Shown: positions 1-9,180, numbered from the stretch's first letter. The stretch: DNA of 64,000 nucleotides from Streptomyces sp. SCUT-3 (GCF_014083985.1 NZ_CP046907.1:1062501-1126500); one strand, 5' to 3'. Notes: generated by a model not told the origin, from the letters alone. A program made the numbers and translations.

Positions 1-684
1 GGCGCGGACCACATCGCCACGGTGGTCAAGCTGTACGGCGAGGCCCTGGCCGTGGCGAAGGACCCGGACCACCCGCTGCACGGCAAGGTGAAGGTCTTCC
101 GCAACGAGGACTTCGGCTACCAGCGGATCACGGTGGAACGCCCGCTGAAACTGCGGTTCGAGATCACGGAGGAGACGCTGGCGGCGTTGGAGGCCTCCAA
201 GGCCATCCAGAAACTTCCGCAGCGGCAGACCATGCTCATGTTCGACGCCTTCGACTCGATGGAGGTCAGGAGCTGGGCCACGAAGGAGGAGGCCTGGCTG
301 GCGTTGAAGGATGCCATGGTGCAGGCTGGCGGGACGTGGCCTACCGGTGCGCCTTTCAACAAGGCGTTGCGTGACGCGATCGGAGTGCGTCACCCCGAAG
401 GCGAGGTCCAGTTCGTGAAGGGACAGCCCGAGCCCGACCCGGAGCTTCGGGACTACGAGAACGTGCCCTTGGGCGAGGACATCGAGGAGTACCTGAAGCG
501 GGAGGTCCACCCGCACGTGCCGGATGCATGGATCGACCGCAGCAAGACGAAGATCGGGTACGAGATTCCGTTCACGCGACACTTCTATGTGTACGAGCCG
601 CCTCGGCCGCTGGCGGAGATCGACGCAGACCTGAGGGTACTGGAGGCTCGGATTCAGGAACTGCTGGCGGAGGTGACGGAATGA
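1..684 (+). CDS. hsdM: Type I restriction-modification DNA methyltransferase subunit HsdM (C-terminal part)
   Basis: The reading frame is open from base 1, so the gene starts left of the window and only about 227 C-terminal residues are seen. They contain the typical HsdM tail: a charged stretch (VKVFRNEDFGYQRITVERPL), the KLRFEITEET segment and a helical C-terminus ending EARIQELLAEVTE. The AdoMet-binding and NPPY motifs lie outside. HsdM methylates adenine within the bipartite target recognised by HsdS, protecting host DNA from the HsdR complex. Its stop overlaps the next start in an ATGA at 681-684, and hsdS and hsdR follow, so family assignment rests on both sequence and operon order. Confidence 0.93.
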   Translation, partial: GADHIATVVKLYGEALAVAKDPDHPLHGKVKVFRNEDFGYQRITVERPLKLRFEITEETLAALEASKAIQKLPQRQTMLMFDAFDSMEVRSWATKEEAWLALKDAMVQAGGTWPTGAPFNKALRDAIGVRHPEGEVQFVKGQPEPDPELRDYENVPLGEDIEEYLKREVHPHVPDAWIDRSKTKIGYEIPFTRHFYVYEPPRPLAEIDADLRVLEARIQELLAEVTE

Positions 685-1901
685 CCCGCAACATGATGCC
701 CATTCGTCGCGTCTTTCGCGTGGTGAACGGCGGGACACCCTCCTCCGAGCCAGAGAACTGGGGAGGGGACATCCCATGGGCCACACCGGCGGATTTCACC
801 GGCTGCCTAACCGAGATCACCACCACTCGTCGCACCCTGACCCCGGCAGGCGTTCGCTCCGGATCCGTCGTTGTGCCGCGGGGGTCACTCCTGGTGTCAA
901 CCCGCGCTCCAATTGGTTATGTCGGCATCACAGGTTCTGACATGGCCTTCAACCAAGGTTGCAGGGCCCTCGTCCCGCGGATGGCCGCGGATGTCAGATT
1001 CTTCGGTTACCAACTGGAGGCGCAACGGCTCGACCTTCAGGCGCAAGGCCTCGGGACGACCTTCCTCGAGCTGTCTTCGGACAAGTTGTCGTCCTTCACC
1101 GTTGTCACGCCCTCGCTGGACGATCAACACCGGATCGCGGACTTTCTTGACGCTGAAACGGCGCGCATCGACCAACTGATCGAACTCTACGGCCAACTTT
1201 CTCGATTGGCTGCCGAAAGATCACAGAGAGTAGTCGACAAAGCGGTGGAGGCGTGCACGGACATCGTTCCGCTCCGCTACATCGTCCGCTTCCGTGAAGG
1301 CCCAGGCATCATGGCCGTGGATTTTCACACCGCTGGAGTCCCGCTCATCCGTATCGCCGGTCTGAAGAAGGGCGAGGTCACCCTCAACGGATGCAATTTC
1401 CTAGACCCAGACAAGGTCGCTAGCCAGTGGTCCCAGTTCCGGCTCCGTCTCGACGACCGGCTGATCAGCGGAAGCGCCACAATGGGTGAGGTGTCGGTGG
1501 TACGGGACCCCGATGTCGTGGGCTCCGTGCCCTACACCGGCCTGATCATCCTGCGGCCGGCACAGGCGAACGTCGACATGAAGTACGTGGAGGCCTTCCT
1601 TAGGTCGTCCTTGTTCTCACGCCAAATCAACCTGCTCAAGACGGGGGCAACCATGCAGCACTTCGGACCTACTCACCTGTCCCAGGTGCGTGCACCGTTG
1701 CCGTCACCGGACCAGCAGCGCCGAGTTGCCGCAATCGCTCACGAGGCGCAGCGTCACGCCATGACGTGCGAAGAGTTGGCCACCCGGCAGGTCGCTTTGC
1801 TCAGCGAACGCCGTCACGCCCTGATTCACGCCGCCGTAACCGGCCAGTTCGACATCTCCAGTGCCAGCGGGCGCAACGTGACCGAAGGAGTCTCCGCATG
1901 A
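681..1901 (+). CDS. hsdS: Type I restriction-modification specificity subunit HsdS
   Basis: This 406-residue protein recognises the bipartite DNA target of the type I complex. It has the two-fold HsdS layout. Target-recognition domain 1 (about residues 5-140, opening RRVFRVVNGGTPSS) is followed by a conserved helix (LDDQHRIADFLDAETARID, from residue 146). Domain 2 (about 190-340) is followed by the second conserved helix (PDQQRRVAAIAHEAQ, about 343). The start at 681 is chosen because ATGA couples it to the hsdM stop; an upstream in-frame extension would read into hsdM in another frame. Its own stop overlaps the hsdR start in a second ATGA. The recognition sequence cannot be read from the protein. 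Confidence 0.95.
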   Translation: MTRNMMPIRRVFRVVNGGTPSSEPENWGGDIPWATPADFTGCLTEITTTRRTLTPAGVRSGSVVVPRGSLLVSTRAPIGYVGITGSDMAFNQGCRALVPRMAADVRFFGYQLEAQRLDLQAQGLGTTFLELSSDKLSSFTVVTPSLDDQHRIADFLDAETARIDQLIELYGQLSRLAAERSQRVVDKAVEACTDIVPLRYIVRFREGPGIMAVDFHTAGVPLIRIAGLKKGEVTLNGCNFLDPDKVASQWSQFRLRLDDRLISGSATMGEVSVVRDPDVVGSVPYTGLIILRPAQANVDMKYVEAFLRSSLFSRQINLLKTGATMQHFGPTHLSQVRAPLPSPDQQRRVAAIAHEAQRHAMTCEELATRQVALLSERRHALIHAAVTGQFDISSASGRNVTEGVSA

Positions 1902-4900
1902 GCCCCGTGCACGACGAGTCGTCCTTCGGCTCCGCCATCGTCGCCGCCCTCTGCGACCGCGGCTGGCGGGAGGCGAACCCGGAGGACTACCAAGCCGACC
2001 TCGGTCTGGACACCAACGAGCTATTCACCTTCATCGGCGCAACGCAGCCTGACGAGTGGGACGAACTGCTCACCGTCTACGGCGGCAACCCCAACGAGGC
2101 GCAGCGTGGTTTCGCGCAGCGCCTCGACCGGGCCATCGCCGACGACGGGCTGCTCCACGTTCTCCGCAACGGTGTGAAGGACCGCGGGGTCCGGCTCCGT
2201 GTCGCCTACTTCAAGCCCAACCTCATCTCCGCGGACTCCGTCCTCGACGGCTACCGGGCCAACCGTCTCACCGTCGTCCGCGAGCTCCCCTACGCCACCA
2301 AGCAGGCCGACTGGGGTCACCGCCTCGACCTGACCCTGTTCCTCAACGGCATCCCCGTCGCCACGGCCGAGCTGAAGAACCCGCTCACCGGTCAGGGCGT
2401 CGAGCAGGCCAAGGAGCAGTACCGGACCGACCGCGATCCGACCGAGCTGATCTTCACGCGTCGCGTGATCGCCAACTTCGCGGTCGACCCGGACCTGGTC
2501 TTCGTCACCACCCAACTGCGCGGCAAGAGCACCCGGTTCCTGCCGTTCAACACCGGTTCGAACGGCCCCGGTCAGCCCGGCGGGGCCGGCAACCCGGCGC
2601 CCACCGCCCACGGGAAGTACGCCACGTCCTACCTCTGGGAAGAGGTCTGGCAGCGGGACAACTGGCTGGACCTCCTCCAGCGTTTCGTGCACCAGCAGAA
2701 GCACAAGACGCCCGGCGGCGGCACCACCAAGTCGACGATCTTCCCCCGCTTCCACCAGTGGGACGTGGTCCGCAAGCTCACCGCGCACGCGTCCGTGCAC
2801 GGCGCCGACCAGAACTACCTGGTCATGGCGTCCGCCGGCTCCGGCAAGTCGAACACCATCGGCTGGCTGGCGCATCGCCTCAGCGACCTGCACGCCCGCC
2901 GCGATCCGCACGTCCTCCGGCCCGACGCCCTCGCCGACGGCCGCATCAAGCCGGGCGAGCCCGTCTTCGACAAGGTCATCGTCATCACCGACCGCCGCAA
3001 CCTGGACGCCCAGCTCTCGGCGACCGTCGGCAGCTTCTCGCAGACCGACGGCCTGGTCGTGAAGATCGACGAGAAGCACGGGGCGAAGGGCGAGCAGCTG
3101 GCCCGCGCGCTCTCCCGGGACACCGGGAAGATCGTCACAGTCACCCTGCACTCGTTCCCGGCGCTGCTGAACCACATCAAGAGCAACCCGGCCGAGATCA
3201 AGGGCACCCGCTTCGCGATCATCGTCGACGAGGCGCACTCCTCCCAGTCCGGCGACGCCGCCACCGCCGTGAAGTCCGCCCTGCGCGACCTCGGCCTGGA
3301 CGCCGACTCGGACGACGAGGGCGCGACCACGGTCACCGTGGAGGACAAGCTGAAGGCGAAGGCGGTCGAGCGCTCCCGGGCCGCCAACCTCTCCTACTTC
3401 GCCTTCACCGCCACCCCCAAGGCGAAGACGCTCGAACTCTTCGGCACGGAGGCCGTCGAGAACGGCAAGACCGTCTACCGGCCCTTCCACACCTACTCCA
3501 TGCGCCAGGCCATCGAGGAGGGCTTCATCCTCGACCCCCTGCGCAACTACGTCACCTACAACACCTACTGGAAGCTGGCGAACCTCAACCGCGACGAGAA
3601 GGAGGTCGACCCCTCCAAGGCGAACAGCCTGCTCGCCCGGTTCGCGCTCATGCACGAGCACACGGTGTCCCAGCACGCCCAGGTGATCGTCGAGCACTTC
3701 GTCGCCCACACCCGCGGCCGGCTCGGCGGACGGGCCAAGGCCATGGTGGTCACGGCGTCCCGCCACTCCGCCGTGCAGATGGCCCGTGCCATCCGCAGCT
3801 ACATCGCCGACCGCGAGTACGACACGAAGTACCCGGACCTCGGGGTCCTGGTCGCGTTCTCCGGCTCCCTCACCATCGACGGCGAGGAGACCACCGAGAG
3901 CAAGGAGAACGGCGGTCTGCCGGAGAGCGGGCTGCCCAAGGCGTTCGCCTACACCCGCGCCGACGACAAGGCCGCGAAGGCCGGCGGCAAGGGGCAGCAG
4001 GAGTACCGGATCCTGGTCGTCGCCGAGAAGTACCAGACCGGCTTCGACCAGCCGCTCCTCACCACGATGTACGTCAACAAGACGCTGACCGGCATCGCCG
4101 CCGTGCAGACGCTCTCGCGCCTCAACCGCACCGCCGACCGCAAGTCGCAGGCGGACCTGGCCGTCCTGGACTTCGTCAACGATGCCGAGGACATACAGGA
4201 CGCGTTCCGCCCGTACTTCGAGGAGGCGCACACCCTGCCCTCCGACCCGAATCTCCTGTACACGGCCCAGAGCCGCGTCATGTCCGCGCCGATCATCTCG
4301 GAGCAGGACATGGACGAGTTCGTCGCCGCGTACCTCGAGGCGCAGGAGAAGGCCGGCGGCTCCCAGGCCAAGTGGGAGAAGCTGCACGCCGAGCTGTACC
4401 GGCTCCTCTCCCCCGCCGTCACCCGCTTCAGCGCTCTCCTGGAGAGCGAGGAGGAGGACGACGTCGAGGCCGCCGAGGAGTTCCGCGCCCACCTCAACGA
4501 CTACGTCCGCAAGTACGGTTTCCTCGCGCAGATCGTCCCCTACCAGGACGCCGACCTGGAGCGGCTGTACCTGTACGGGCGTTACCTGCTCAACCGGCTG
4601 CCCCGCCTCGCGGACGGCGGCGTCGACATAGGCGAGGTCGACCTCAGCCACCTGCGCGTCGAGAAGACCGGCGAGCACGACAAGTCCCTGCTCCCCGAAG
4701 GCCCCGCCGAACTCAAGGGGTTCGGCGACGGGGTCGGCGGCGGGAAGGACGCCGAGAAGTCGCTGCTGTCCGAACTGATCGAGAAGTTCAACGCGAAGTT
4801 CGGCACGGAGTTCACCGAGGAGGACGTCCTCCCGGCCTTCAACGCCACGAAGAAGGACCCGAAGGTCCGGGCCGCCGCCCTCGTCAACGACGAGGAGAAC

Positions 4901-5080
4901 TTCGGCCTCGTCTTCGACAAGAAGTTCGAGGACAACATGATGGACCATGTCTCCACGATCGACACCCTCGGCAAGCGGTACTTCGGGACGGACCGGGACT
5001 TCAAGTCCAACCTCGACCGCAGCGCCCGCCGCGCGGCCTGGCGGATGATCCGCCAGGAGGAGGGGCTGGACGACTTCTGA
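1898..5080 (+). CDS. hsdR: Type I restriction endonuclease subunit HsdR
   Basis: This 1060-residue translocase-nuclease of the restriction complex is the usual length for the family. The N-terminal nuclease domain has a PD-(D/E)xK core: D144 in the DLTLFL strand, then E158-L-K160 in AELKNP. The SF2 motor follows with Walker A (SAGSGKS, about 311-317), DEAH (444-447), motif III (FTATP) and an arginine-finger motif VI near TLSRLNRTADR. The C-terminal helical domain binds the methyltransferase core. All catalytic motifs look intact, so the system is probably active. It starts at 1898 by ATGA overlap with hsdS. A strong hairpin begins within its stop codon and ends the operon. Confidence 0.96.
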   Translation: MSPVHDESSFGSAIVAALCDRGWREANPEDYQADLGLDTNELFTFIGATQPDEWDELLTVYGGNPNEAQRGFAQRLDRAIADDGLLHVLRNGVKDRGVRLRVAYFKPNLISADSVLDGYRANRLTVVRELPYATKQADWGHRLDLTLFLNGIPVATAELKNPLTGQGVEQAKEQYRTDRDPTELIFTRRVIANFAVDPDLVFVTTQLRGKSTRFLPFNTGSNGPGQPGGAGNPAPTAHGKYATSYLWEEVWQRDNWLDLLQRFVHQQKHKTPGGGTTKSTIFPRFHQWDVVRKLTAHASVHGADQNYLVMASAGSGKSNTIGWLAHRLSDLHARRDPHVLRPDALADGRIKPGEPVFDKVIVITDRRNLDAQLSATVGSFSQTDGLVVKIDEKHGAKGEQLARALSRDTGKIVTVTLHSFPALLNHIKSNPAEIKGTRFAIIVDEAHSSQSGDAATAVKSALRDLGLDADSDDEGATTVTVEDKLKAKAVERSRAANLSYFAFTATPKAKTLELFGTEAVENGKTVYRPFHTYSMRQAIEEGFILDPLRNYVTYNTYWKLANLNRDEKEVDPSKANSLLARFALMHEHTVSQHAQVIVEHFVAHTRGRLGGRAKAMVVTASRHSAVQMARAIRSYIADREYDTKYPDLGVLVAFSGSLTIDGEETTESKENGGLPESGLPKAFAYTRADDKAAKAGGKGQQEYRILVVAEKYQTGFDQPLLTTMYVNKTLTGIAAVQTLSRLNRTADRKSQADLAVLDFVNDAEDIQDAFRPYFEEAHTLPSDPNLLYTAQSRVMSAPIISEQDMDEFVAAYLEAQEKAGGSQAKWEKLHAELYRLLSPAVTRFSALLESEEEDDVEAAEEFRAHLNDYVRKYGFLAQIVPYQDADLERLYLYGRYLLNRLPRLADGGVDIGEVDLSHLRVEKTGEHDKSLLPEGPAELKGFGDGVGGGKDAEKSLLSELIEKFNAKFGTEFTEEDVLPAFNATKKDPKVRAAALVNDEENFGLVFDKKFEDNMMDHVSTIDTLGKRYFGTDRDFKSNLDRSARRAAWRMIRQEEGLDDF

Positions 5081-5118
5081 CAGAGGGGTCCTAGGTCCGC
5101 GCCTGGGGCCCCTGTCAG
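5077..5118 (+). terminator. Hairpin terminator after hsdMSR
   Basis: CTGACAGAGGGG (5077-5088) pairs with CCCCTGTCAG (5109-5118) with one bulged A. The left arm overlaps the hsdR stop codon. No T-run follows, as is common for actinomycete terminators. Confidence 0.6.
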
Positions 5119-5214
5119 GACATCTCCTACTACCAGGCATCCGGCTCGCGAGCCCCTCGCATCCTATGGCAGGCGAACGAGGACATGACGCCCTCGCTGC
5201 CAGGAAGGGACGCC

Positions 5215-5847
5215 ATGTTGTTCATATGTCCGCACTGCGCTCAGCCGGTTGAGCGCACTCGCGAGGGACTCGTGGCCCCTCACCAACTCACTGAGTTCAG
5301 TGCCATCCTCTGCAAAGGCGCGGGGCGTACACCGGCACACGAGGAGCGAGGGGCCGACCGCTGCAACGTGTCCTCCAAGGCGGAAAGACGGAATCCAGAA
5401 CTTCCTGCCCCCAGCTGGCTGCCGTCATGGCGTAAGCAACATCGTGCCTCAATTGCCCTTCCGGCCACTGATGCGCTTCGGATCTGGCTGCCAAATACTA
5501 CCGACTTGGGGCATATTGCATCCATCGGAACCATGATGTCTACAAGTACGCGGCCGATCTGGGATCCATTCAACCAGTGCTGGACGATCCCAAAGGGTCA
5601 TTTTCTGCCGATGGCCAACAAACTCGTTCGCCGCTACAGCAGCATCCTTCTGGGTCGCGAGTACAACCCTCGAGAGAAGTGCAACCATCGTTGCCAGAAC
5701 GCAAAGGGTCCGTATTGCACTTGCTCCTGCCTGGCGAAGAATCACGGACGCGGGCGGTGGATGAGAGGCTTTGCGCAGCTCGACGAGTTTGGGACCAGGT
5801 ACCGCGGTCAGTCCTGGCACTGGCAAGTCATGACCTTGGGGCGTTGA
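5215..5847 (+). CDS. Cys-rich hypothetical protein with two possible metal-binding motifs
   Basis: A 210-residue protein of unknown function. The N-terminus carries C-x2-C (C5, C8, in MLFICPHC). The C-terminal half has a dense cluster C156-x3-C160-x7-C168-x-C170-x-C172 followed by NHG, in the context QNAKGPYCTCSC. From memory, this type of motif is seen in proteins of actinobacterial plasmids and phages. The start at 5215 has a GGAAGGGA ribosome site 5 nt upstream; an in-frame ATG at 5185 lacks one. Base composition is clearly lower in GC than the neighbours (AT-rich around 5450-5700), pointing to recent transfer. It stands alone between the hsdR terminator and decayed DNA. Confidence 0.65.
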   Translation: MLFICPHCAQPVERTREGLVAPHQLTEFSAILCKGAGRTPAHEERGADRCNVSSKAERRNPELPAPSWLPSWRKQHRASIALPATDALRIWLPNTTDLGHIASIGTMMSTSTRPIWDPFNQCWTIPKGHFLPMANKLVRRYSSILLGREYNPREKCNHRCQNAKGPYCTCSCLAKNHGRGRWMRGFAQLDEFGTRYRGQSWHWQVMTLGR

Positions 5848-6117
5848 GGTGCCCAGTTCCCCTCACCACTATCCCCGGATGCTGCGTGGACTGGTTACCG
5901 GAGACATCCCCCGCCTGGGATCCTGCGTGGACTTCTGACGAGGGTGGGGGTCGGCACCGCTCAGTCCCGAACCCCAGGGGTTCCTGCCTGCTTCAGCCGC
6001 GCGCGGCCCGCTCCATGAACTCGGCCCAGGCCTTGAAGGGTCCATCGATTCCGGCTTTGTCCTCGTGGTCCAGTGGCATCGCTTGAATCTCTGCGCCCCG
6101 CCGACAGTCGACGAGCA
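5848..6117. other. Decayed intergenic DNA
   Basis: No intact gene is visible. On the minus strand, 5993-6115 reads as an open tail (QAMPLDHEDKAGIDGPFKAW, ending at a TGA at 5993-5995) closed upstream by an in-frame stop. It may be the 3' end of a lost gene, but the family is not recognisable. Confidence 0.3.
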
Positions 6118-6192
6118 GAGATGCTCAAGCCATCCCCACAGCACCACCTCGCCGCCCAGGAACTATGGCCCGCCTCCTGAGGCGTGCCCTAT

Positions 6193-7091
6193 GAGCTCGT
6201 AACACGATCTTGTTGAACTGCCCTGGTAGGCCGTGCCCGGTGTGACGATTCGGCCGTTCGAGAGGGTGTGACTACCCGGCCGTGGATCGTGGACGATGAC
6301 CTGTGGGCGCTGATCGAGCCGCTCCTGCCACCCTGGCCCGAGAAGGCTCCCGGTCCACGGCCCGTGCCGGACCGGCTGTGCCTGCAGGGCATCCTCTACG
6401 TCCTGTACAACGACATCGCCTGGCAACTGCTCCCCCTTGAGCTGGGGTTCGGCTCTGGTCAGACCTGCTGGCGGCGCCTCGAGCGCTGGCAACAGGCCGG
6501 AGTCTTCGACCAACTGCACCGCGTCCTGCTCGCCAGGCTGCACGCGGCCGGCGAGCTGGACTGGTCCAGAGCATGCGTCGACGGTTCCCACGTCCGCGCC
6601 AAAAAGGGGGAGCCGACACCGGTCCGTCGCCGGTCGACCGGCGGAAGACGGGCAGCAAACACCACCTGATCTGCGACGGACGCGGCACCCCGCTCAAGGT
6701 CATCACCACCGCGGCCAACGTCAACGACGTCACCCAGACCCTCGCCCTGGTCGACGGAGTCCCACCCGTCGCCGGCCGCCCGGGCCGACCCCGCCGGCGC
6801 CCCGAGGCCCTCCTCGGAGACAAGGGCTACGACTCCAACCCCAACCGCCGCGAACTGCGCAAACGCCGGATCCTGCCGGTCATCTCCCGCAAGGGCAGGC
6901 CTAACATCAAGGGCCTGGGCAAGCTCCGCTACGTCGTCGAGCAGACCTTCGCCCTCCTCCACCAGTTCAAGCGCCTCGCCGTCCGCTGGGAACGCCGCAC
7001 CGAGCTCCACGACGCCTTCGTCTCCCTCGCCTGCAGCCTCATCTGCTGGAGACGCCTCAAGAAGGCCAACTCATGATCGTGTTACGAGCTC
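6193..7091 (+). mobile_element. IS5-family insertion sequence, complete, with 3-bp target duplication
   Basis: An 899-bp element bounded by perfect 17-bp inverted repeats, GAGCTCGTAACACGATC at 6193-6209 and its complement at 7075-7091. It is flanked by TAT on both sides (6190-6192 and 7092-7094), the likely 3-bp target duplication. It carries one transposase in two overlapping frames, and its right repeat overlaps the transposase end. The intact repeats and duplication suggest a fairly recent insertion. It interrupts the RsbW-like pseudogene. Confidence 0.92.
6268..7076 (+). CDS. IS5-family DDE transposase made by -1 ribosomal frameshift
   Basis: The first frame (GTG start at 6268, running to about 6669) encodes the DUF4096-like N-terminus and the first catalytic Asp (CVDGSHV). 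The second frame (ending 7076) encodes the GGADTGPSPVDR, GDKGYDS (second Asp) and RYVVEQTFALL (catalytic Glu) segments. They join through a slippery A-AAG-GGG heptamer at 6603-6609. A -1 slip gives VRAKKGGADTG, which matches the uninterrupted family consensus. The fused product is about 269 residues, normal for the family. The second frame alone lacks the first Asp, so frameshifting should be needed for active enzyme. Confidence 0.88.
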
Positions 7092-7547
7092 TATGACAGC
7101 GAGAGGCACGGCGTGCTGAGCGAACTCGTTCCGCACCCGCCATCAATGCCGTCACCCACGGCTGCACGGTCGTCCGCGACTTCCCCATTCACTTCCTCGC
7201 CCTCTCCTCGCCCGCCGCTGCATCCCTCACCATCCGCGTGGAGGTCACCGACACGCGAGGTGACGAACTCCCCGCAACCGCTACCACCCCTGCAGCTGGC
7301 CCGCCCGTACCGGCGGACGCGGTCTGCTCCTGGCCGAGGCCCTCGCCGATCGCTGGGGCTGCGAACCGCGCCCGGACAGCCCCGGCAAGACGGTCCGGGC
7401 CGAGTACGCGGTGGCGCGATACGACCCGTCCGCCGTGCCCCCGTAGGGCAGGGCTGGACGCGGTGATCCCTTTGCGGGGAAACTGGCCGCGGCCAACGGG
7501 GCTCGGGGAACGGGCGAGCGCGAGTGCAGGACGCGGGGCGGGGACAA

Positions 7548-9140
7548 GTGCCGGACAGACCGATCGCGGGCCGCTACGAGCTGCTGGAGCGGCTCGGCAA
7601 CGGCGGCATGGGCGACGTGTGGCGGGGCTACGACGCGGTGCTCGACCGGCCCGTCGCCGTGAAGCGGATCCGGCCGCAGGCCGTCGCCGCCACGCCCCGG
7701 CTGGCCGAGGAGCTCGAGCGGCGCTTCCGTCGTGAGGCCCGGATCACCGCCCGCATCCAGCACCCGGGCGTGCCGCAGGTGTACGACGCCGTCCTCGACA
7801 GCACCTACGAGCACCTGTTCCTCGTCATGGAGCTGGTGGAGGGTGTCCCCCTCACCCGGTACGTGCAGGAGGAGCGGCCCCTCCCCGTCAGCTGGGCGGT
7901 GGCGGTCGCCGCGCAGGTCGCCACCGTGCTGTCGTACGCGCACGACGTGCCCGTGGTGCACCGCGACCTCAAGCCGTCCAACATCCTGGTCGCGCAGGAC
8001 GGCACGGTGAAGGTCCTCGACTTCGGCGTCGCGGCGATCCTGCAGACGGACGTCACGAGGCTGACCGCGACCGGCAGCCCCATCGGCACGCACCAGTACA
8101 TGTCCCCCGAGCAGGTGCGCGGCACCCGGGTCACCCCGCGCACCGACCTCTACGCCCTCGGCTGCGTGCTCCACGAACTCCTTTGCGGCAAGCAGCTGTT
8201 CAGTGCGAGCAGCGACTTCGAGCTGATGGACCAGCACGTCCGGGCCACGCCCACCCCGCTGCGGCGCCTGCGCGCCGACGTGCCGGAGGAACTGGAGGCG
8301 CTGGTCCTGCACCTGCTCCGCAAGACCCCGGAGAGCCGGCCGGTGGACGTGCAGGAAGTGTACGAGCGGCTGATGCCCTTCCTGCCCGCGCCCGGGGAGC
8401 CCTCCGCCCTCGGAGAGGCCGGGCCGCCCGGGGCGCCGGACCCGACCGGGCTCTACCGCCGCCCCTACGCGCCCCGCGCCCGGGCCGAGAGCCGTCCCCG
8501 TGTCGCCCCGGACACTGCGACGCCCGGCCGGGCCGCCGAGTACGTGGTCTCGCCGCCCGAGCGGGAGCTGCTGCGGGCCCAGTTGCGGGAGGTGGACGAG
8601 CACTACATCGCCCTCATGGAGGAGGAGCGCTACACGCAGGCCGCCGAGGTCGCGGGCGAGATGATCGAGCCGCTGGCGCGGGCCTTGGGCGCCGAGAACA
8701 AGGCCGTCCTGCGGCTGCGGCGCCGCCGGGCGGTCAGCCGGCAGCTGGCGGGCGACCACCGGGCGGCCCTGCCCGAGTTCGAGGCGCTGGCCGAGGCGTA
8801 CGGCCGCATCAACGGGCCGACCGGCGAGGCCGCCCGCGACTGCCGCGCCCAGGCCGCCCGCTGTCGCGGCGAACTCGGCCAGGTGACCGAGGCACTGGCG
8901 GAGCTGCAGGGCGTCCTCGAGGTGGAACGGGCCGTCGAGAGCGATGTCAGCGACGCGGCCGTGGAGCTGCGCCGTGACATCGGCATGCTGCTGCTCAGCC
9001 AGGGCAACCCGGTGGAGGCCCGGACGTGTCTGGAGGCCCTGTACGAGGACGTCGTGCTCGTCCACGGCCCGCGCCACGACGTGGCCGTCGAGGCCGCGGA
9101 GGTCCTGGCCATGCTCCGCCGCGAGCTCGACGGTGCGTGA
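7548..9140 (+). CDS. Cytosolic Ser/Thr protein kinase with a helical-repeat C-terminus
   Basis: This 530-residue protein has an N-terminal Hanks-type kinase domain. It has a glycine loop (LGNGGMG, 16-22), the ATP-binding lysine K39 in VAVKR, the catalytic loop HRDLKPSN (138-145) and DFG (158-160). An SPEQ activation segment follows. A Pro/Arg-rich linker (about 285-335) leads to a C-terminal helical region resembling tetratricopeptide repeats. No transmembrane segment or sensor domain is seen, so it probably acts in the cytosol. GTG 7548 has a GGGG site 8 nt upstream; GTG 7524 is an alternative start. It follows the remains of an RsbW-like ATPase, and its last 84 bases are duplicated at 13141. 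Confidence 0.88.
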   Translation: MPDRPIAGRYELLERLGNGGMGDVWRGYDAVLDRPVAVKRIRPQAVAATPRLAEELERRFRREARITARIQHPGVPQVYDAVLDSTYEHLFLVMELVEGVPLTRYVQEERPLPVSWAVAVAAQVATVLSYAHDVPVVHRDLKPSNILVAQDGTVKVLDFGVAAILQTDVTRLTATGSPIGTHQYMSPEQVRGTRVTPRTDLYALGCVLHELLCGKQLFSASSDFELMDQHVRATPTPLRRLRADVPEELEALVLHLLRKTPESRPVDVQEVYERLMPFLPAPGEPSALGEAGPPGAPDPTGLYRRPYAPRARAESRPRVAPDTATPGRAAEYVVSPPERELLRAQLREVDEHYIALMEEERYTQAAEVAGEMIEPLARALGAENKAVLRLRRRRAVSRQLAGDHRAALPEFEALAEAYGRINGPTGEAARDCRAQAARCRGELGQVTEALAELQGVLEVERAVESDVSDAAVELRRDIGMLLLSQGNPVEARTCLEALYEDVVLVHGPRHDVAVEAAEVLAMLRRELDGA

Positions 9141-9180
9141 CCGGCGCAGCACGGCCGGGAGAACCGGTGAACGGACGCCC
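9057..9180 (+). repeat. Duplicated kinase 3' end, left copy
   Basis: The last 84 coding bases of the kinase plus about 40 bp downstream recur at 13141-13263. The first 84 bases align without gaps with 4 mismatches; the downstream part aligns with a 1-nt gap and more differences. The two copies bracket the DUF262 and DUF6119 genes. Confidence 0.85.

Larger units (their letters stand above)
6118..7446 (+). pseudogene. RsbW-like ATP-binding regulatory protein (HATPase_c_2), broken and split by an IS element
   Basis: Pieces of a Streptomyces-type anti-sigma-factor-like ATPase are spread over several frames. Left of the IS, HLAAQELWPAS is followed by a TGA (6178-6180) and GVPY. Directly after the IS, the same frame continues YDSERHGVLSELV. 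The gene then needs one frame change to reach AINAVTHG and VEVTDTRGDELPATA (about 7139-7280). A second change reaches GGRGLLLAEALADRWG and the ending RYDPSAVPP (stop 7444-7446). The ELV-N-AVTHG and GRGLLL pieces correspond to the N and G2 boxes of this ATPase family. With one stop, two frameshifts and the insertion, it cannot be functional. The 5' limit is approximate. Confidence 0.7.

Noticed and set aside
2021-5140. A 1039-codon open frame on the minus strand opposite hsdR
   Set aside because: The sequence is Arg/Gly/Val/Leu-rich with no recognisable domain. Such antisense frames are expected in high-GC DNA when the opposite strand codes, and hsdR is unambiguous.
7281-9152. Minus-strand 623-codon frame opposite the kinase
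   Set aside because: It mirrors the kinase codon pattern (Leu/Val/Gly/Arg runs), has no motif and no ribosome site.
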